From a bacterium (lineage in GTDB: Bacteria > Electryoneota > Electryoneia > Electryoneales > Electryoneaceae), in assembly GCA_028278125.1 (NCBI GenBank), contig JANQEY010000297.1:8459-72458 (forward strand): DNA of 64,000 nucleotides, written 5' to 3'. This document shows positions 37,076 to 46,695 of the stretch, one piece after another. How positions within the stretch are numbered: position 1 is the stretch's first letter; each line of letters opens with the position of its first letter. Under the pieces are notes generated by a model. It was not told the DNA's origin. It did no database searches and saw only the letters and a program-made list of their open reading frames with translations. The translations under genes were made by a program, and so were the position numbers.

Positions 37076-40054
37076 CTATTTCAACAACATAACCTTATGT
37101 ACCTTGACATCGTCTTCGGCTTGTGCTCGAACAAGATATATTCCCGAAGAAAAACCGTCTGCATTCCAGGTAAAAGTAACAGGTCCTGACACCAGCCTAT
37201 TATTTTCCAGCGATGCAACCTTTTGACCAAGTAAGTTAAATATATTAACGTTCAAATCACCAGGTTGGGGCAAAACTACCGAGATATTCAGTTCAGAGTT
37301 AAATGGATTGGGATAAGCGTTGAGTGAAAAAACGCCGGGGAGTGAATATTCAACTTCATCTTCGACACTATTCAAATCCCTGACAAGTATATATTCAGCA
37401 ACTCTTTCCACAAGTTCGTCTCGTCTCATGGTCGCCGGGGCAGTATTCACCAGTTTTGCCAGTGAAAATCCAAACGTTGTGATACGCCAGCCGTAATCCA
37501 GCCGGGCGGCTACAGCCTGGTCCATCACAGACATAAACGTTGGAATATTTCCGCAACAGGGTGCGCATACAGTTACTCCGTCCTGTCCGGTAGCAAGCAC
37601 GTTTCTACCATCAGAAACAGGATCATCCTCTATACCGAAAAATGCCGGACCTGTTAACTCTTCGCTGCTCCATTCACCCGGCAGGGCAACACCCCAGTCC
37701 GGATGCGCGTCAATATATGCCTGGTCCAGGTATTGACCGCTTATCGAACCGCTGCCATTGAAGCTGAAATAGTCAAGCAACACCTGGTCATCTCCAGTAA
37801 ATAGATATTCAGCGTATCGTCCGTCTGCTTCTATCATCACGGCGTTTGTGTTATACATGTCTTCCGGGAGTTCATCCAAACCTTCTGTTGGTGTTCCCCA
37901 TACGACATCAAGGCTGACCAGGATTTGTGATAGCGAATCAATTGTTCCAGTTACACCATCCTCGATCAACAGGATTTCAGATCGTCCATATGAGATTGTA
38001 AAAGATAACGTTTCCTCGAAAGGTAATTCCTCATTTGAGCTTTCTAATGTCATTTCATATTCAAGTAGATCGGGAAATCCGTCACCACTGCCGGTAACAT
38101 CAACACTGAAAACAAGGATCTCATCACCAAGAAATTCCATATCCATGAATGATCCTTCAGTGTTATCCCAAGTCAGACGGTATTCATCTCCGGTATCTAA
38201 GTTCCAGTTTACTTCTCCGATAGGTAATCCACTGTTTTTGAAATAAAAATCGATTGTCACTGATTCTCCCGACTGAATTACATGGTCGGGATTGTTTGTC
38301 TCATTTGTGATACTCATCCTGAATGATGGCGATGGTTCTTCTAAATCGTCTACAAAAACCAGTCGTGCCGGAGCCTCAAGGTTGGGGAAAAGGGTTGGGT
38401 TGTCCGGTGGATCACCGTTCCAGTCTTCAAGCTGCCAGAAAACAGATTCTTCACCTTCAGGCCAGTCCATTACCTGGAGTTGTTCAGGTGAACCGTAAGT
38501 AAGTCTCAAACAATCATACAATCCACCGTGTTCCGGACTGTTATACCTGTCAAATACCTGGCGAGCGTATATAATAGAATTATCCTGGCCTCCAACGGTC
38601 CAGTGAATCAGTGGTGCTTCACCACGGTATATCCACTGGTCAAACCATAGATCAAGGTTTTCATCGCCGGTTGTTTCATAGAACTGGTTATAAAGATCAT
38701 TACTGCAGACATGTCCGTATTCATGGTTGTTCAGGTAATCACTTACCGCTGTTGAGAAATCTTCATCACCATACCGCATTCTCAACTGGTGGACTGCCAG
38801 TGCCCCTCGCTCGTAAGGCAGAGCCGATGCCATGGTTTCATCGTAATCCGTGTTTACCAGCGCATGGTTATGTCCCTGGTTCTCCCAGGAGAAATAATCG
38901 TTACGGTCAGACTCAATCTCGTCAAGGTAGCTATCCCATCCGCTCAGATGATCAGCCCAGACAGCTTCCGACCAGACTGCAAAACCTTCATTCAGCCAGA
39001 AATCCTTCCAGTGCGCCGGTGTAACCAGGTCAGCAAACCACATGTGCGCAATTTCATGAACGACAATATTCTCATAGGTACGATTGCCGGTAATCATGTT
39101 GTGACCAAGGGAAATCATGGTCTGATGTTCCTGGCCACCCCAACCTCCGAATACACCGCATTCGACAATTTTCAGCTCTGAGAACGGATATTCACGTCCA
39201 AATGTATCTTCAAAAAGTTCAACTGCTTCAGGAATTCTTTCAAAATCAAACGTGGCTTCTGCTTCATCCTGCGGGTAAACATAATAACGTATGGGGAAGG
39301 GATCGGTTTGTGCTTCTATAATTGTATATGCCGCTATGGCAAATCCTATTTCACTTGAACAGACCGGATCTTCTTCAATCCAGACAAACCAGTTCTCTCC
39401 ATTCTCTGTCCAGTAATCAAACAGATGTCCATTGGCAACAGCGGTCAGGTCATCCGGTACTCCCAGTTCCCAGGTCACAGGTGCTTTGCAACTGGGATTA
39501 TCAACTATTGGAGTGAACGCGTGTGCTCCATCAGGGAAGAAGAATGACCACGCCTTATCCTGTGTCATCCAGACACCCATGCCACCGAAGGGGCCATCAA
39601 CTTGTCCTTCAATCCCGGAATATTCAATCATAACTTCCAGGGTATCCCAGAAATCCTCGGGAATTTCAAATGTGAGGATATCGTTTTCATGGGAATAATT
39701 CAGGATTTCTCCCCCGTCCAAACGTTCGACATTATTTATGGTCAGTAATTCTGAAGAAGCGTCCAGCACAATATTGCCGGGAGCACCACCATCAGGATTG
39801 GTTAGAGTTATCTCTGTATAACCCGAGAACGTTGAATTATCAAAGTCAAAACTGAGGTGAAAAAGGTAGTCGGCGGCATCAATTGATAAAATCGGTACTG
39901 TATCTAGCTCACATGTACTTGTATATTTCCCCATTCCAGTGCAAAAAGCTTCACCCGAGTATTCATCAATAATAATAGGACGCGCGGTGGCACCCGTTGC
40001 GCAGAATACCAGCAGGATAAGAAATAGAGGCAGTTTATATCGATTTATATTCAT
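37076..40054 (-). CDS. Secreted M1 aminopeptidase with GATase-like and T9SS domains
   Basis: I chose the ATG at 40054, which opens a signal peptide (YKLPLFLILLVFCATGATA); an ATG 30 bases upstream has no ribosome site. The M1 zinc site is HEIAH with Glu (His333, Glu334, His337, Glu356 in NEGF). The substrate motif near GGWGGQEH replaces the usual GAMEN. About residues 610-720 form an Ig-like beta region. About 720-890 is a GATase/ThuA-like segment (ILLIEDG, AVMIEADG, LLDYFSFNG) similar to those of the proteins at 7438-13480. The end is a T9SS type-A tail (YPNPFNSELNISV to KVMLLK). Confidence 0.88.
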   Translation of the reverse strand: MNINRYKLPLFLILLVFCATGATARPIIIDEYSGEAFCTGMGKYTSTCELDTVPILSIDAADYLFHLSFDFDNSTFSGYTEITLTNPDGGAPGNIVLDASSELLTINNVERLDGGEILNYSHENDILTFEIPEDFWDTLEVMIEYSGIEGQVDGPFGGMGVWMTQDKAWSFFFPDGAHAFTPIVDNPSCKAPVTWELGVPDDLTAVANGHLFDYWTENGENWFVWIEEDPVCSSEIGFAIAAYTIIEAQTDPFPIRYYVYPQDEAEATFDFERIPEAVELFEDTFGREYPFSELKIVECGVFGGWGGQEHQTMISLGHNMITGNRTYENIVVHEIAHMWFADLVTPAHWKDFWLNEGFAVWSEAVWADHLSGWDSYLDEIESDRNDYFSWENQGHNHALVNTDYDETMASALPYERGALAVHQLRMRYGDEDFSTAVSDYLNNHEYGHVCSNDLYNQFYETTGDENLDLWFDQWIYRGEAPLIHWTVGGQDNSIIYARQVFDRYNSPEHGGLYDCLRLTYGSPEQLQVMDWPEGEESVFWQLEDWNGDPPDNPTLFPNLEAPARLVFVDDLEEPSPSFRMSITNETNNPDHVIQSGESVTIDFYFKNSGLPIGEVNWNLDTGDEYRLTWDNTEGSFMDMEFLGDEILVFSVDVTGSGDGFPDLLEYEMTLESSNEELPFEETLSFTISYGRSEILLIEDGVTGTIDSLSQILVSLDVVWGTPTEGLDELPEDMYNTNAVMIEADGRYAEYLFTGDDQVLLDYFSFNGSGSISGQYLDQAYIDAHPDWGVALPGEWSSEELTGPAFFGIEDDPVSDGRNVLATGQDGVTVCAPCCGNIPTFMSVMDQAVAARLDYGWRITTFGFSLAKLVNTAPATMRRDELVERVAEYILVRDLNSVEDEVEYSLPGVFSLNAYPNPFNSELNISVVLPQPGDLNVNIFNLLGQKVASLENNRLVSGPVTFTWNADGFSSGIYLVRAQAEDDVKVHKVMLLK

Positions 40055-40305
40055 GATGGAACCTGTAGAAAATGGAATGAACAATCACAGCCAGTAGTTA
40101 TGTATACCTAACAAACTACACTAAATAGATATAAGTTTCAAAGTATATAAGAGATTTTTACAGAGCAATCGCAGGTGGAGAATTTTGTATCTTCAGAAAT
40201 ATCATGAATTGTACTTCCAAAATCCGAGGTCAACTTTATATATATTTCTTGCCTCTTGATTATTGGATCATCTATATTTAAAACTTGCTCAAACAGGGCG
40301 TATTG

Positions 40306-41025
40306 ATGGAACGGACAATAGCTGAAAGGCTGGCTGAATTAAATTCTAAGATTGAGCTGGCTGCTGATAAAGCTGGAAGAAAAGCTGAAGATATTCAGTT
40401 GCTGGCAGTTTCGAAAACAATGCCGGCTGAAATGGTTATCGAAGCATACGACGCTGGCCAGAAGCATTTTGGCGAAAATCGTATGCAGGAAGTCCCTGAA
40501 AAAATTGCTGAAGTCGGCAGTAAAATTAGTCCTTTTTCAGGATTGCCGACATGGCACTTTATTGGTCATTTACAATCGAATAAAGTTCGCAAAGTACTTG
40601 AACTTTTTGATTATATTCAAAGTATCGACAGTTTCAAGCTCATTGACAGGATAGACAGGATTGCGGGTGAGATTGGAAAAACCGCACGTTGTCTCCTACA
40701 GGTTAATATCAGCGGCAGTGAGAGCCAGTTTGGTTTCGAACCCGGGAAAATTGTAGAAGCCGCAGGATCCGCATCCGGCAGGGAAAATCTTGTCATCGAT
40801 GGATTGATGACAATCGGTCCCTTGACGAACGATGAAGTGACTTTACGCAAGGCGTTCTCTAATATCAGACGTCTTTCCGAAGAAATTTCCTCGCTGAATC
40901 TACCGGGAATTTCTATGTCTACATTGTCGATGGGGATGTCCGGTGATTATAAGATTGCCATTGAAGAGGGATCTACAATAGTAAGAGTTGGTACTTTGAT
41001 ATTCGGTGAACGGAAAAAATTCTGA
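40306..41025 (+). CDS. yggS: YggS-type PLP homeostasis protein
   Basis: The ATG at 40306 sits 7 bases after AGGG. Single-domain alanine-racemase-N fold: LAVSKTMPAEMV with the PLP Lys, FGENRMQEVPEK, WHFIGHLQSNKVRKV, IDSFKLIDRI, QVNISGSESQFGF, GLMTIGP, LSMGMSGDYKIAIEEGSTIVRVGTLIFG. It binds PLP and keeps vitamin B6 levels balanced; it has no known enzyme activity. Next to divIVA, as in many genomes (the yggS–divIVA pair). Confidence 0.93.
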   Translation: MERTIAERLAELNSKIELAADKAGRKAEDIQLLAVSKTMPAEMVIEAYDAGQKHFGENRMQEVPEKIAEVGSKISPFSGLPTWHFIGHLQSNKVRKVLELFDYIQSIDSFKLIDRIDRIAGEIGKTARCLLQVNISGSESQFGFEPGKIVEAAGSASGRENLVIDGLMTIGPLTNDEVTLRKAFSNIRRLSEEISSLNLPGISMSTLSMGMSGDYKIAIEEGSTIVRVGTLIFGERKKF

Positions 41026-41060
41026 TAAATCAGGTAAATGTAGAAAGTTGGCGGTCTAAA

Positions 41061-41558
41061 ATGAATTTAACACCCCTGGACATTCGGAAACAGGAATTCG
41101 GTAAAAAAACCCGTGGGTATGATTCGGAAGAGGTCGATAGTTTCCTGGAAATGGTCGCGGATGAATTTGAGCGACTGTTGGCGAAGTCCCGGGAATTATC
41201 CGGCCAACTGGATGCATATAAAAAAGAATCGGATAAGTATAAACAGAGCGAATCAGCGATACACGATTCTCTCAAGGATATTCAGAAAGCCCAGGAAGAA
41301 AAATCTGAAAAGATAAAGAACGAAGCGGAATTTATAATCCAGAAAGCGGAGTTAAAGGCTGACCAGATAGTACATGTTGCAAGGAAAAAATACTCGCGGA
41401 TAATGGATGAACTTCATGTTCTCGAGGGCCAACGAAAAGGTTTTCTCCTTAAAATGCATCATGTCCTGAAAAGCCAGCTTGAGCTTATTAAGATTCTCGA
41501 GCAGGATTCGCCCTTAAAATCATCGAGAAAAAAATCGACAAAGAAGCCAAAACCATAA
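41061..41558 (+). CDS. divIVA: DivIVA-domain protein
   Basis: The N-terminal DivIVA motif is LTPLDIRKQEFGKKTRGYDSEEVDSFLEMV (about residues 3-33), followed by a long coiled coil (35-115) and a basic tail (SSRKKSTKKPKP). It binds curved membrane at poles or septa and recruits partners. Lies 35 bases after yggS. Length of 165 residues is normal. Confidence 0.88.
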   Translation: MNLTPLDIRKQEFGKKTRGYDSEEVDSFLEMVADEFERLLAKSRELSGQLDAYKKESDKYKQSESAIHDSLKDIQKAQEEKSEKIKNEAEFIIQKAELKADQIVHVARKKYSRIMDELHVLEGQRKGFLLKMHHVLKSQLELIKILEQDSPLKSSRKKSTKKPKP

Positions 41559-41603
41559 GATAAATAAATAACAGTAACAAACCTTGTAAGGCAGAATTAG
41601 AAG

Positions 41604-44600
41604 ATGTTTAAACCGGTACAGAATCCCCCAGATTTTCCGGCAATGGATCACAGGTTACTGGAACAATGGGATAAAGATAAAATATTTGAACGATCCATCA
41701 ACCAGCGTGAAGGCGCGGAAGACTACGTTTTTTATGACGGCCCTCCAGGAACGAACGCACCTCCCCATATTGGCCATATGATGCAGTCTGCATTGAAGGA
41801 TCTCTGGCCTCGCTATCAGTCCATGAGGGGAAAAAGAGTTCTCAGAAAAGCTGGATGGGATACCCACGGTTTACCGGTTGAACTTACTGCTGACCGTGAC
41901 CTTAAGCTTGAAAGCAAAAAAGATATTGAAAATTATGGCGTTAAAAAATATACCGAATACTGTCGCAGTGTAATTTTCAACTTCAAGAGTACCTGGGAAG
42001 AAGCCATTCACCGTCTTGGTCGTTTCCTGGACATGGAGAATTTTTACGCCACATTTAAGACGTCTTATATCCAGTCAGACTGGTGGGTTCTTAAGCAGGC
42101 ATGGAACACAAAGGTCAGGGATGAATTTGTAAATGAATCAAACCTGCTTGGTAAAGACCGGTTTTTGTATAAGGATTACCGTATCTCAGCATGGTGTCCA
42201 CGTCAGGGAACCACACTGTCGAATTTCGAAGTTGCGCAGGGTTATAAAGATGTAACCGAAATAGCACTCTTCCCCAAATTCAAGGTAAAAGGTGAAGAAA
42301 ATCTTTACCTGGTAGCCTGGACAACTACTGCATGGACATTACTTTCAAATATCGCCATAGCTGCTGGCCCAACACTCAATTACGTGAGAATCAGGATAAC
42401 CGTTGACAGTAAAGGCGCAAAAAAAGGCGAAAAACTTATAGTCGCTAAGGAAAGATTAGCCGACCTGGAAAGATTCCTTGAAGGCTATGAAATTGAAGCG
42501 ACTATTCCCGGGACTGACCTGGCTGATATTGAATACGAACCTCTTTGGGATTTCCAGCAGCTAAAGAACAATCATAAGGGGCATTTTGTTGTTGTAGATG
42601 AGTATGTCACCGCGGATGATGGTACAGGTATGGTTCACCTTGCGCCATATGGTGAAGACGATCACCGCCTTATGAAACAGTTCGGATTGCAGGTTGACCT
42701 CCGAGTAAATGCTCACGGTTATGTTGTTGATGGGCTTGGTGACTGGTCAGGTAAATGGTTTAAAGATGACGATCTCGAGATAGGTATTTTAAAAAATCTG
42801 GCGGGACGTAATCTTCTACTGGGCAAGGAGAAGCATGATCATACATATCCGTTCCATTATAAAACCGGCAGTCCGCTGATTTATTTCCCTCGTCCGGGAT
42901 GGTTTATCCGTACTACAGCCATGCGTGATGAGATGCTGGAAGCAAACAAGCTGATAAACTGGGTACCGCCACATATCCGTGACGGTCGTTTCGGAAAATG
43001 GCTGGAAAATGTTATCGACTGGAATATTACACGTGAACGTTTCTGGGGTAGTCCTCTACCAATCTGGAGTGATGAGGATAATTCGGAGGCAGTTTGTGCC
43101 AGTTCGATCGCTGAATTAAACGAACATATTGTCCGAAGTGGTGGAGGAGCCTTACCTCAGGACGCCGATCTGCATAAACCCGGAATAGATGAAATTGTTC
43201 TGACAGGTGAATCAGGTAAAACACTCAAACGAGAAGATTTTGTCCTCGATTCATGGTTTAACGCTGGAATTATGCCGTGGGGACAGTACGGCTACCCTGC
43301 TGAGGAAGGTTCTGAGCCAATATTTGAAAACCAGTATCCCTGTGACTTCATTTGCGAAGGGTTGGACCAGACACGTGGCTGGTTCTACAGTATGCTCGCC
43401 TGCAGTACCCTGCTTGCGATCGCAAGGGGTGACGAGGACAAAAAACGTTGGACAAGTTATAAAACCGTAATCTGTACAGATCTGGTGCTGGATGAGTCCG
43501 GCGAAAAGATGTCCAAGTCGAAGGGTAACGTTGTGGCGCCTGTTCCGATGATGGAAAAATACGGCGCTGACGCTATTCGCTGGTCATTCTTCCGGAACAA
43601 TCCCTGGCTCCCCATCAGGTACGGGGAGGAGGCCTTACGGGAATCCTTGAGGCAGATATTTATTCCACTGTGGAACGCTTACAGTTTCTTTGTAACCTAC
43701 GCGAATGTTGATGAATGGGAGCCGGATAACGATCAACCGGTAGGTACCCCCAATAAACTGGATCGCTGGATACTTGCCTGTTATTGTGATATGCTGCAGG
43801 AAGTTACCAATAAACTTGAAAATTATGATGTTAAGCCTGCAAGCGACGCCATAGCCGATTTTATTGACCGTTTGACAAACTGGTATATCAGGCGCAGCAG
43901 GCGTCGGTTCTGGAAAAGCGAGGAGCCTGAAGACAAGCAACGCGCTTACCTGACCTTGTATACTGTGTTGACAGGTTTATCGCAGGTTTTCGCACCATTC
44001 GCGCCATTTATCAGTGAAGAGCTGTACGGAAACCTGGTTAAAAACCGGAAAAAGAACAGTAAGGATTCAGTACATCTTGAAGACTGGCCATCGGTAAATG
44101 AAGAATGGATAGATTCTGAGCTCAGAGACCGTATGGATTATGTACGGCAGGTTGTTTCATTGGGTCATGCTGCCCGTAATGATGCAAAAATGAAAGTTCG
44201 CCAGCCATTGAGTTCGATGATAATAGTTGCTGAAGATATTGACAGGAGTTCAGTGAACGGTTACGAAGACCTTATCATTGAAGAACTTAACGTTAAAGCT
44301 ATCGAATTCTCAAAATCAAGATCTTCAATAATATCTCAAAGAGCGAAAGCGAATTTTAAACTGTTGGGACCAAGGTTTGGCAAGGAAGCAAAATCGTGGG
44401 CGGAGCGTATTGAAAATGCAAATCCGGATATGACTTCGAAGTGGGCAAAAAATGAAGCTGTTGATATAGAGGGTGAGGCAATACAGGCTGATGAAGTTAT
44501 ATTAGAGGATATTGTCCGGGCTAACCTCGCGGTGAAAGAAGAGGGATCAGTTACTGTTGCATTGAACCTGGAATTGAATGATACTCTCCTTGATGAAGGT

Positions 44601-44843
44601 TATGCACGTGAACTTATAAATAAGATCCAGAACAGGCGAAAAGATATGGATCTTGAGGTAACAAAAAGGATAAACCTGACAATTCAGTGCGATGAACGTC
44701 TCCAGGCAGCGATTAATAATTACAGGGGGCTTATCGCGCGCGAGGTTCTCGCGGAAGATTTACAGGTATCTTTATTGTCAGGTAACGATAATATAGTTAA
44801 GGTAAACGACCTTAAGGCTCAGTTTGAGCTTGTGCCTGTCTAG
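41604..44843 (+). CDS. ileS: Isoleucyl-tRNA synthetase
   Basis: Class I synthetase of 1079 residues, the length of the eukaryote-like IleRS2 type. HIGH is at PPHIGHMM (about residue 51), the editing-domain segment is WTTTAWTLLSNIAIAAGP (usually WTTTPWTL), and KMSKS is in GEKMSKSKGNVVAP. DWNITRERFWGSPLPIW, EGLDQTRGWFYS and GADAIRW support the call. The N-terminal catalytic loop reads PPGTNAPPHIGH, which deviates from the usual PPFATG.PHYGH. IleRS2 is often naturally insensitive to mupirocin; that is an expectation, not seen here. Confidence 0.95.
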   Translation: MFKPVQNPPDFPAMDHRLLEQWDKDKIFERSINQREGAEDYVFYDGPPGTNAPPHIGHMMQSALKDLWPRYQSMRGKRVLRKAGWDTHGLPVELTADRDLKLESKKDIENYGVKKYTEYCRSVIFNFKSTWEEAIHRLGRFLDMENFYATFKTSYIQSDWWVLKQAWNTKVRDEFVNESNLLGKDRFLYKDYRISAWCPRQGTTLSNFEVAQGYKDVTEIALFPKFKVKGEENLYLVAWTTTAWTLLSNIAIAAGPTLNYVRIRITVDSKGAKKGEKLIVAKERLADLERFLEGYEIEATIPGTDLADIEYEPLWDFQQLKNNHKGHFVVVDEYVTADDGTGMVHLAPYGEDDHRLMKQFGLQVDLRVNAHGYVVDGLGDWSGKWFKDDDLEIGILKNLAGRNLLLGKEKHDHTYPFHYKTGSPLIYFPRPGWFIRTTAMRDEMLEANKLINWVPPHIRDGRFGKWLENVIDWNITRERFWGSPLPIWSDEDNSEAVCASSIAELNEHIVRSGGGALPQDADLHKPGIDEIVLTGESGKTLKREDFVLDSWFNAGIMPWGQYGYPAEEGSEPIFENQYPCDFICEGLDQTRGWFYSMLACSTLLAIARGDEDKKRWTSYKTVICTDLVLDESGEKMSKSKGNVVAPVPMMEKYGADAIRWSFFRNNPWLPIRYGEEALRESLRQIFIPLWNAYSFFVTYANVDEWEPDNDQPVGTPNKLDRWILACYCDMLQEVTNKLENYDVKPASDAIADFIDRLTNWYIRRSRRRFWKSEEPEDKQRAYLTLYTVLTGLSQVFAPFAPFISEELYGNLVKNRKKNSKDSVHLEDWPSVNEEWIDSELRDRMDYVRQVVSLGHAARNDAKMKVRQPLSSMIIVAEDIDRSSVNGYEDLIIEELNVKAIEFSKSRSSIISQRAKANFKLLGPRFGKEAKSWAERIENANPDMTSKWAKNEAVDIEGEAIQADEVILEDIVRANLAVKEEGSVTVALNLELNDTLLDEGYARELINKIQNRRKDMDLEVTKRINLTIQCDERLQAAINNYRGLIAREVLAEDLQVSLLSGNDNIVKVNDLKAQFELVPV

Positions 44844-44867
44844 GGCATATATATTACGAGGTGCGCT

Positions 44868-45281
44868 ATGAGTGCAAAAAAAACAAGTGATAAGGAAGTA
44901 CGGCGGTATGTACCGGAGGATATGCCGCATTTCCGTGATCTGATCATGAAAAAGATCGAGAAGATCAAAAAGGAGTTGGGTTATCTCGAGGATACGTCCC
45001 TTAAGACCGTTGGGGAATATTCCGGTGATAACTCTACCTATTCACTGCACATGGCTGATCAGGGTACTGACGCGCAGGAGAGAGAAAAAGCGTTCTTGTT
45101 TGCTCAACGTGAGCATAAATTTCTCAAAAACCTCTATTCAGCACTCGATCGTATGGAAAACGGTACTTACGGTTATTGCATGGATACAGGAAAGCCTATC
45201 CAGTTTGCACGTCTTGAGGCAGTTCCCCATGCAACTCTGAGCATCGAGGCCAAGAAAAAAAGAGAGGAACAGAATCGTTGA
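44868..45281 (+). CDS. DksA/TraR-family protein without zinc-finger cysteines
   Basis: A 137-residue RNA polymerase secondary-channel binder: long coiled coil (about 20-100, with tip MADQGTD) and the family signature GTYGYCMDTGKPI then ARLEAVPHAT. The four zinc-ligand positions read Cys104, Thr107, Ser125 and Ala128 instead of four Cys, so zinc cannot be held by the normal tetrad. Pseudomonas DksA2 shows a similar loss. Position between ileS and lspA is conserved in FCB bacteria. Stop overlaps lspA start by TTGA. Confidence 0.85.
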   Translation: MSAKKTSDKEVRRYVPEDMPHFRDLIMKKIEKIKKELGYLEDTSLKTVGEYSGDNSTYSLHMADQGTDAQEREKAFLFAQREHKFLKNLYSALDRMENGTYGYCMDTGKPIQFARLEAVPHATLSIEAKKKREEQNR

Positions 45282-45913
45282 CACGTTCCTCTATGTTTTT
45301 ACCATGGTACCTTGCTGCTCTGATCATCGCTCTCGATCAAATAACAAAAAGGATTGTTATTTCTTCACTAGCGCTGCACCAGTCCGTACCATTTATCGGT
45401 GATATTGTTAGATGGACTTACATCCATAATGAAGGAATGGCTTTTGGCGTTAAAATCGCCGGCGGTAGAATCCTGGGCGTTATTTCAATAGTAGCAACAA
45501 TTTTTTTTTCCTACATCTTACTTAAATCTCGCAATGAATCATTCGGTTTCCGAATGATAATCGGGGGAATTATCGGCGGCGCCATTGGTAATTCCATTGA
45601 CAGACTTGCCTATGGATATGTAATCGACTTTATCGATGTTGATTTACCTGACTGGTTGATGGAGAGGTGGCCGATTTTTAATATCGCCGATTCCGCGGTA
45701 TCAGTAGGGATTGTCTTATTGATAATTATGATAATATTCCGTAAAAATCAGCCCTTCATGAATGAAACTATCCCCGGTTTCGAAGATGCGACACCTTCTG
45801 TCCAGAAAGTTGAAACCTCTGTACCAGGGTCAAATTCCCTGGAATTCGCATCAGAAGAAATAAAAAAAAGTAAACCTGATGAAATCCCTATCACAGGGAG
45901 CGAGGACAAGTGA
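45278..45913 (+). CDS. lspA: Lipoprotein signal peptidase II
   Basis: TTG start with GAGAGG upstream; an ATG at 45293 is an alternative. Four membrane helices, motifs NEGMAFG, GNSIDRLAYGYVIDFID (catalytic Asp117) and FNIADSAVSVG (catalytic Asp138). It removes signal peptides from prolipoproteins in the inner membrane. A charged tail of about 55 residues extends past the usual end (most LspA proteins have about 165 residues). Its last four bases overlap the next GTG start. Confidence 0.92.
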   Translation: MTRSSMFLPWYLAALIIALDQITKRIVISSLALHQSVPFIGDIVRWTYIHNEGMAFGVKIAGGRILGVISIVATIFFSYILLKSRNESFGFRMIIGGIIGGAIGNSIDRLAYGYVIDFIDVDLPDWLMERWPIFNIADSAVSVGIVLLIIMIIFRKNQPFMNETIPGFEDATPSVQKVETSVPGSNSLEFASEEIKKSKPDEIPITGSEDK

Positions 45914-46686
45914 TCCTCTCGAAATTCAGAATTACTACTCTCCTGGTATCCGGATTAATTCTTTTCCTTTCAGCGCTGTCAATAGCGGAAGAATTTCCAA
46001 ATCCTGTGGGATTTATTAACGATTATTCCTCGATTCTCACCCAGCAAGAAAGAAACAACCTGGAATCAATTTGCAGGGCTGTTAAAAAACGTGCTGGAGT
46101 TGAATTCGCGGTAATTACAATGGATGAGATACCGGATGGACAGGCAATCAGCTCATACACTGTGGATATCGCTCATCACTGGGGAGTAGGAAATAAAAGC
46201 GATGATAAAGGCGTAGTCCTGTTATATTCAACCGGTAAATCGGATGGAAAACGCCAGGTTTACCTAGCGACCGGGTATGGAATAGAAGGGGATATTCCCG
46301 ATTCCAGGGCAGGAAGGATTCTTGACCAGGTCACGATTCCACTTCTCAGGGAAGAAAGAAACTACCAGGCTTTTGCTGCAACCATATCTACCGTACTTTC
46401 AATAGTTTCGCCGGAAACCAGGATTTCCGGAATACCGGAACCGCAAGTTATACCCCAATCTGATAGAAGGGGTAAAACTTTCCCCGGCATTTTGATAATG
46501 ATCTTCATCGTGATGATGTTGATTCTGCCACGAGGTTCCAGAGGTTTGTTCTTTGTAATGATGTTAGGATCAATGATGGGGCGCAGTCATGGCGGATGGG
46601 GAAGTTCCGGAGGAGGATTCAGCGGTGGTTTCGGTGGTTTTGGCGGTGGTGGATTTGGCGGTGGTGGCGCAGGAAGATCATTTTAA
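45910..46686 (+). CDS. TPM-domain membrane protein (YgcG family)
   Basis: The start is GTG (GTGA overlap with lspA). A signal peptide precedes a TPM domain (about residues 28-160: INDYSSILTQQERNNLES, VEFAVITMDEI, WGVGNKSDDKGVVLLYS, YLATGYGIEGDIPDSRAGRI). A membrane segment follows near residue 195-225, and a Gly-rich end (GGGFSGGFGGFGGGGFGG). These proteins commonly occur with LemA, as here two genes downstream, and are thought to act at the envelope; the exact role is unknown. Confidence 0.85.
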   Translation: MILSKFRITTLLVSGLILFLSALSIAEEFPNPVGFINDYSSILTQQERNNLESICRAVKKRAGVEFAVITMDEIPDGQAISSYTVDIAHHWGVGNKSDDKGVVLLYSTGKSDGKRQVYLATGYGIEGDIPDSRAGRILDQVTIPLLREERNYQAFAATISTVLSIVSPETRISGIPEPQVIPQSDRRGKTFPGILIMIFIVMMLILPRGSRGLFFVMMLGSMMGRSHGGWGSSGGGFSGGFGGFGGGGFGGGGAGRSF

Positions 46687-46695
46687 GGTGTTAAT

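Noticed and set aside
41559..41603. T-box leader before ileS
   Set aside because: The gap is only 45 bases and contains no T-box sequence or terminator.
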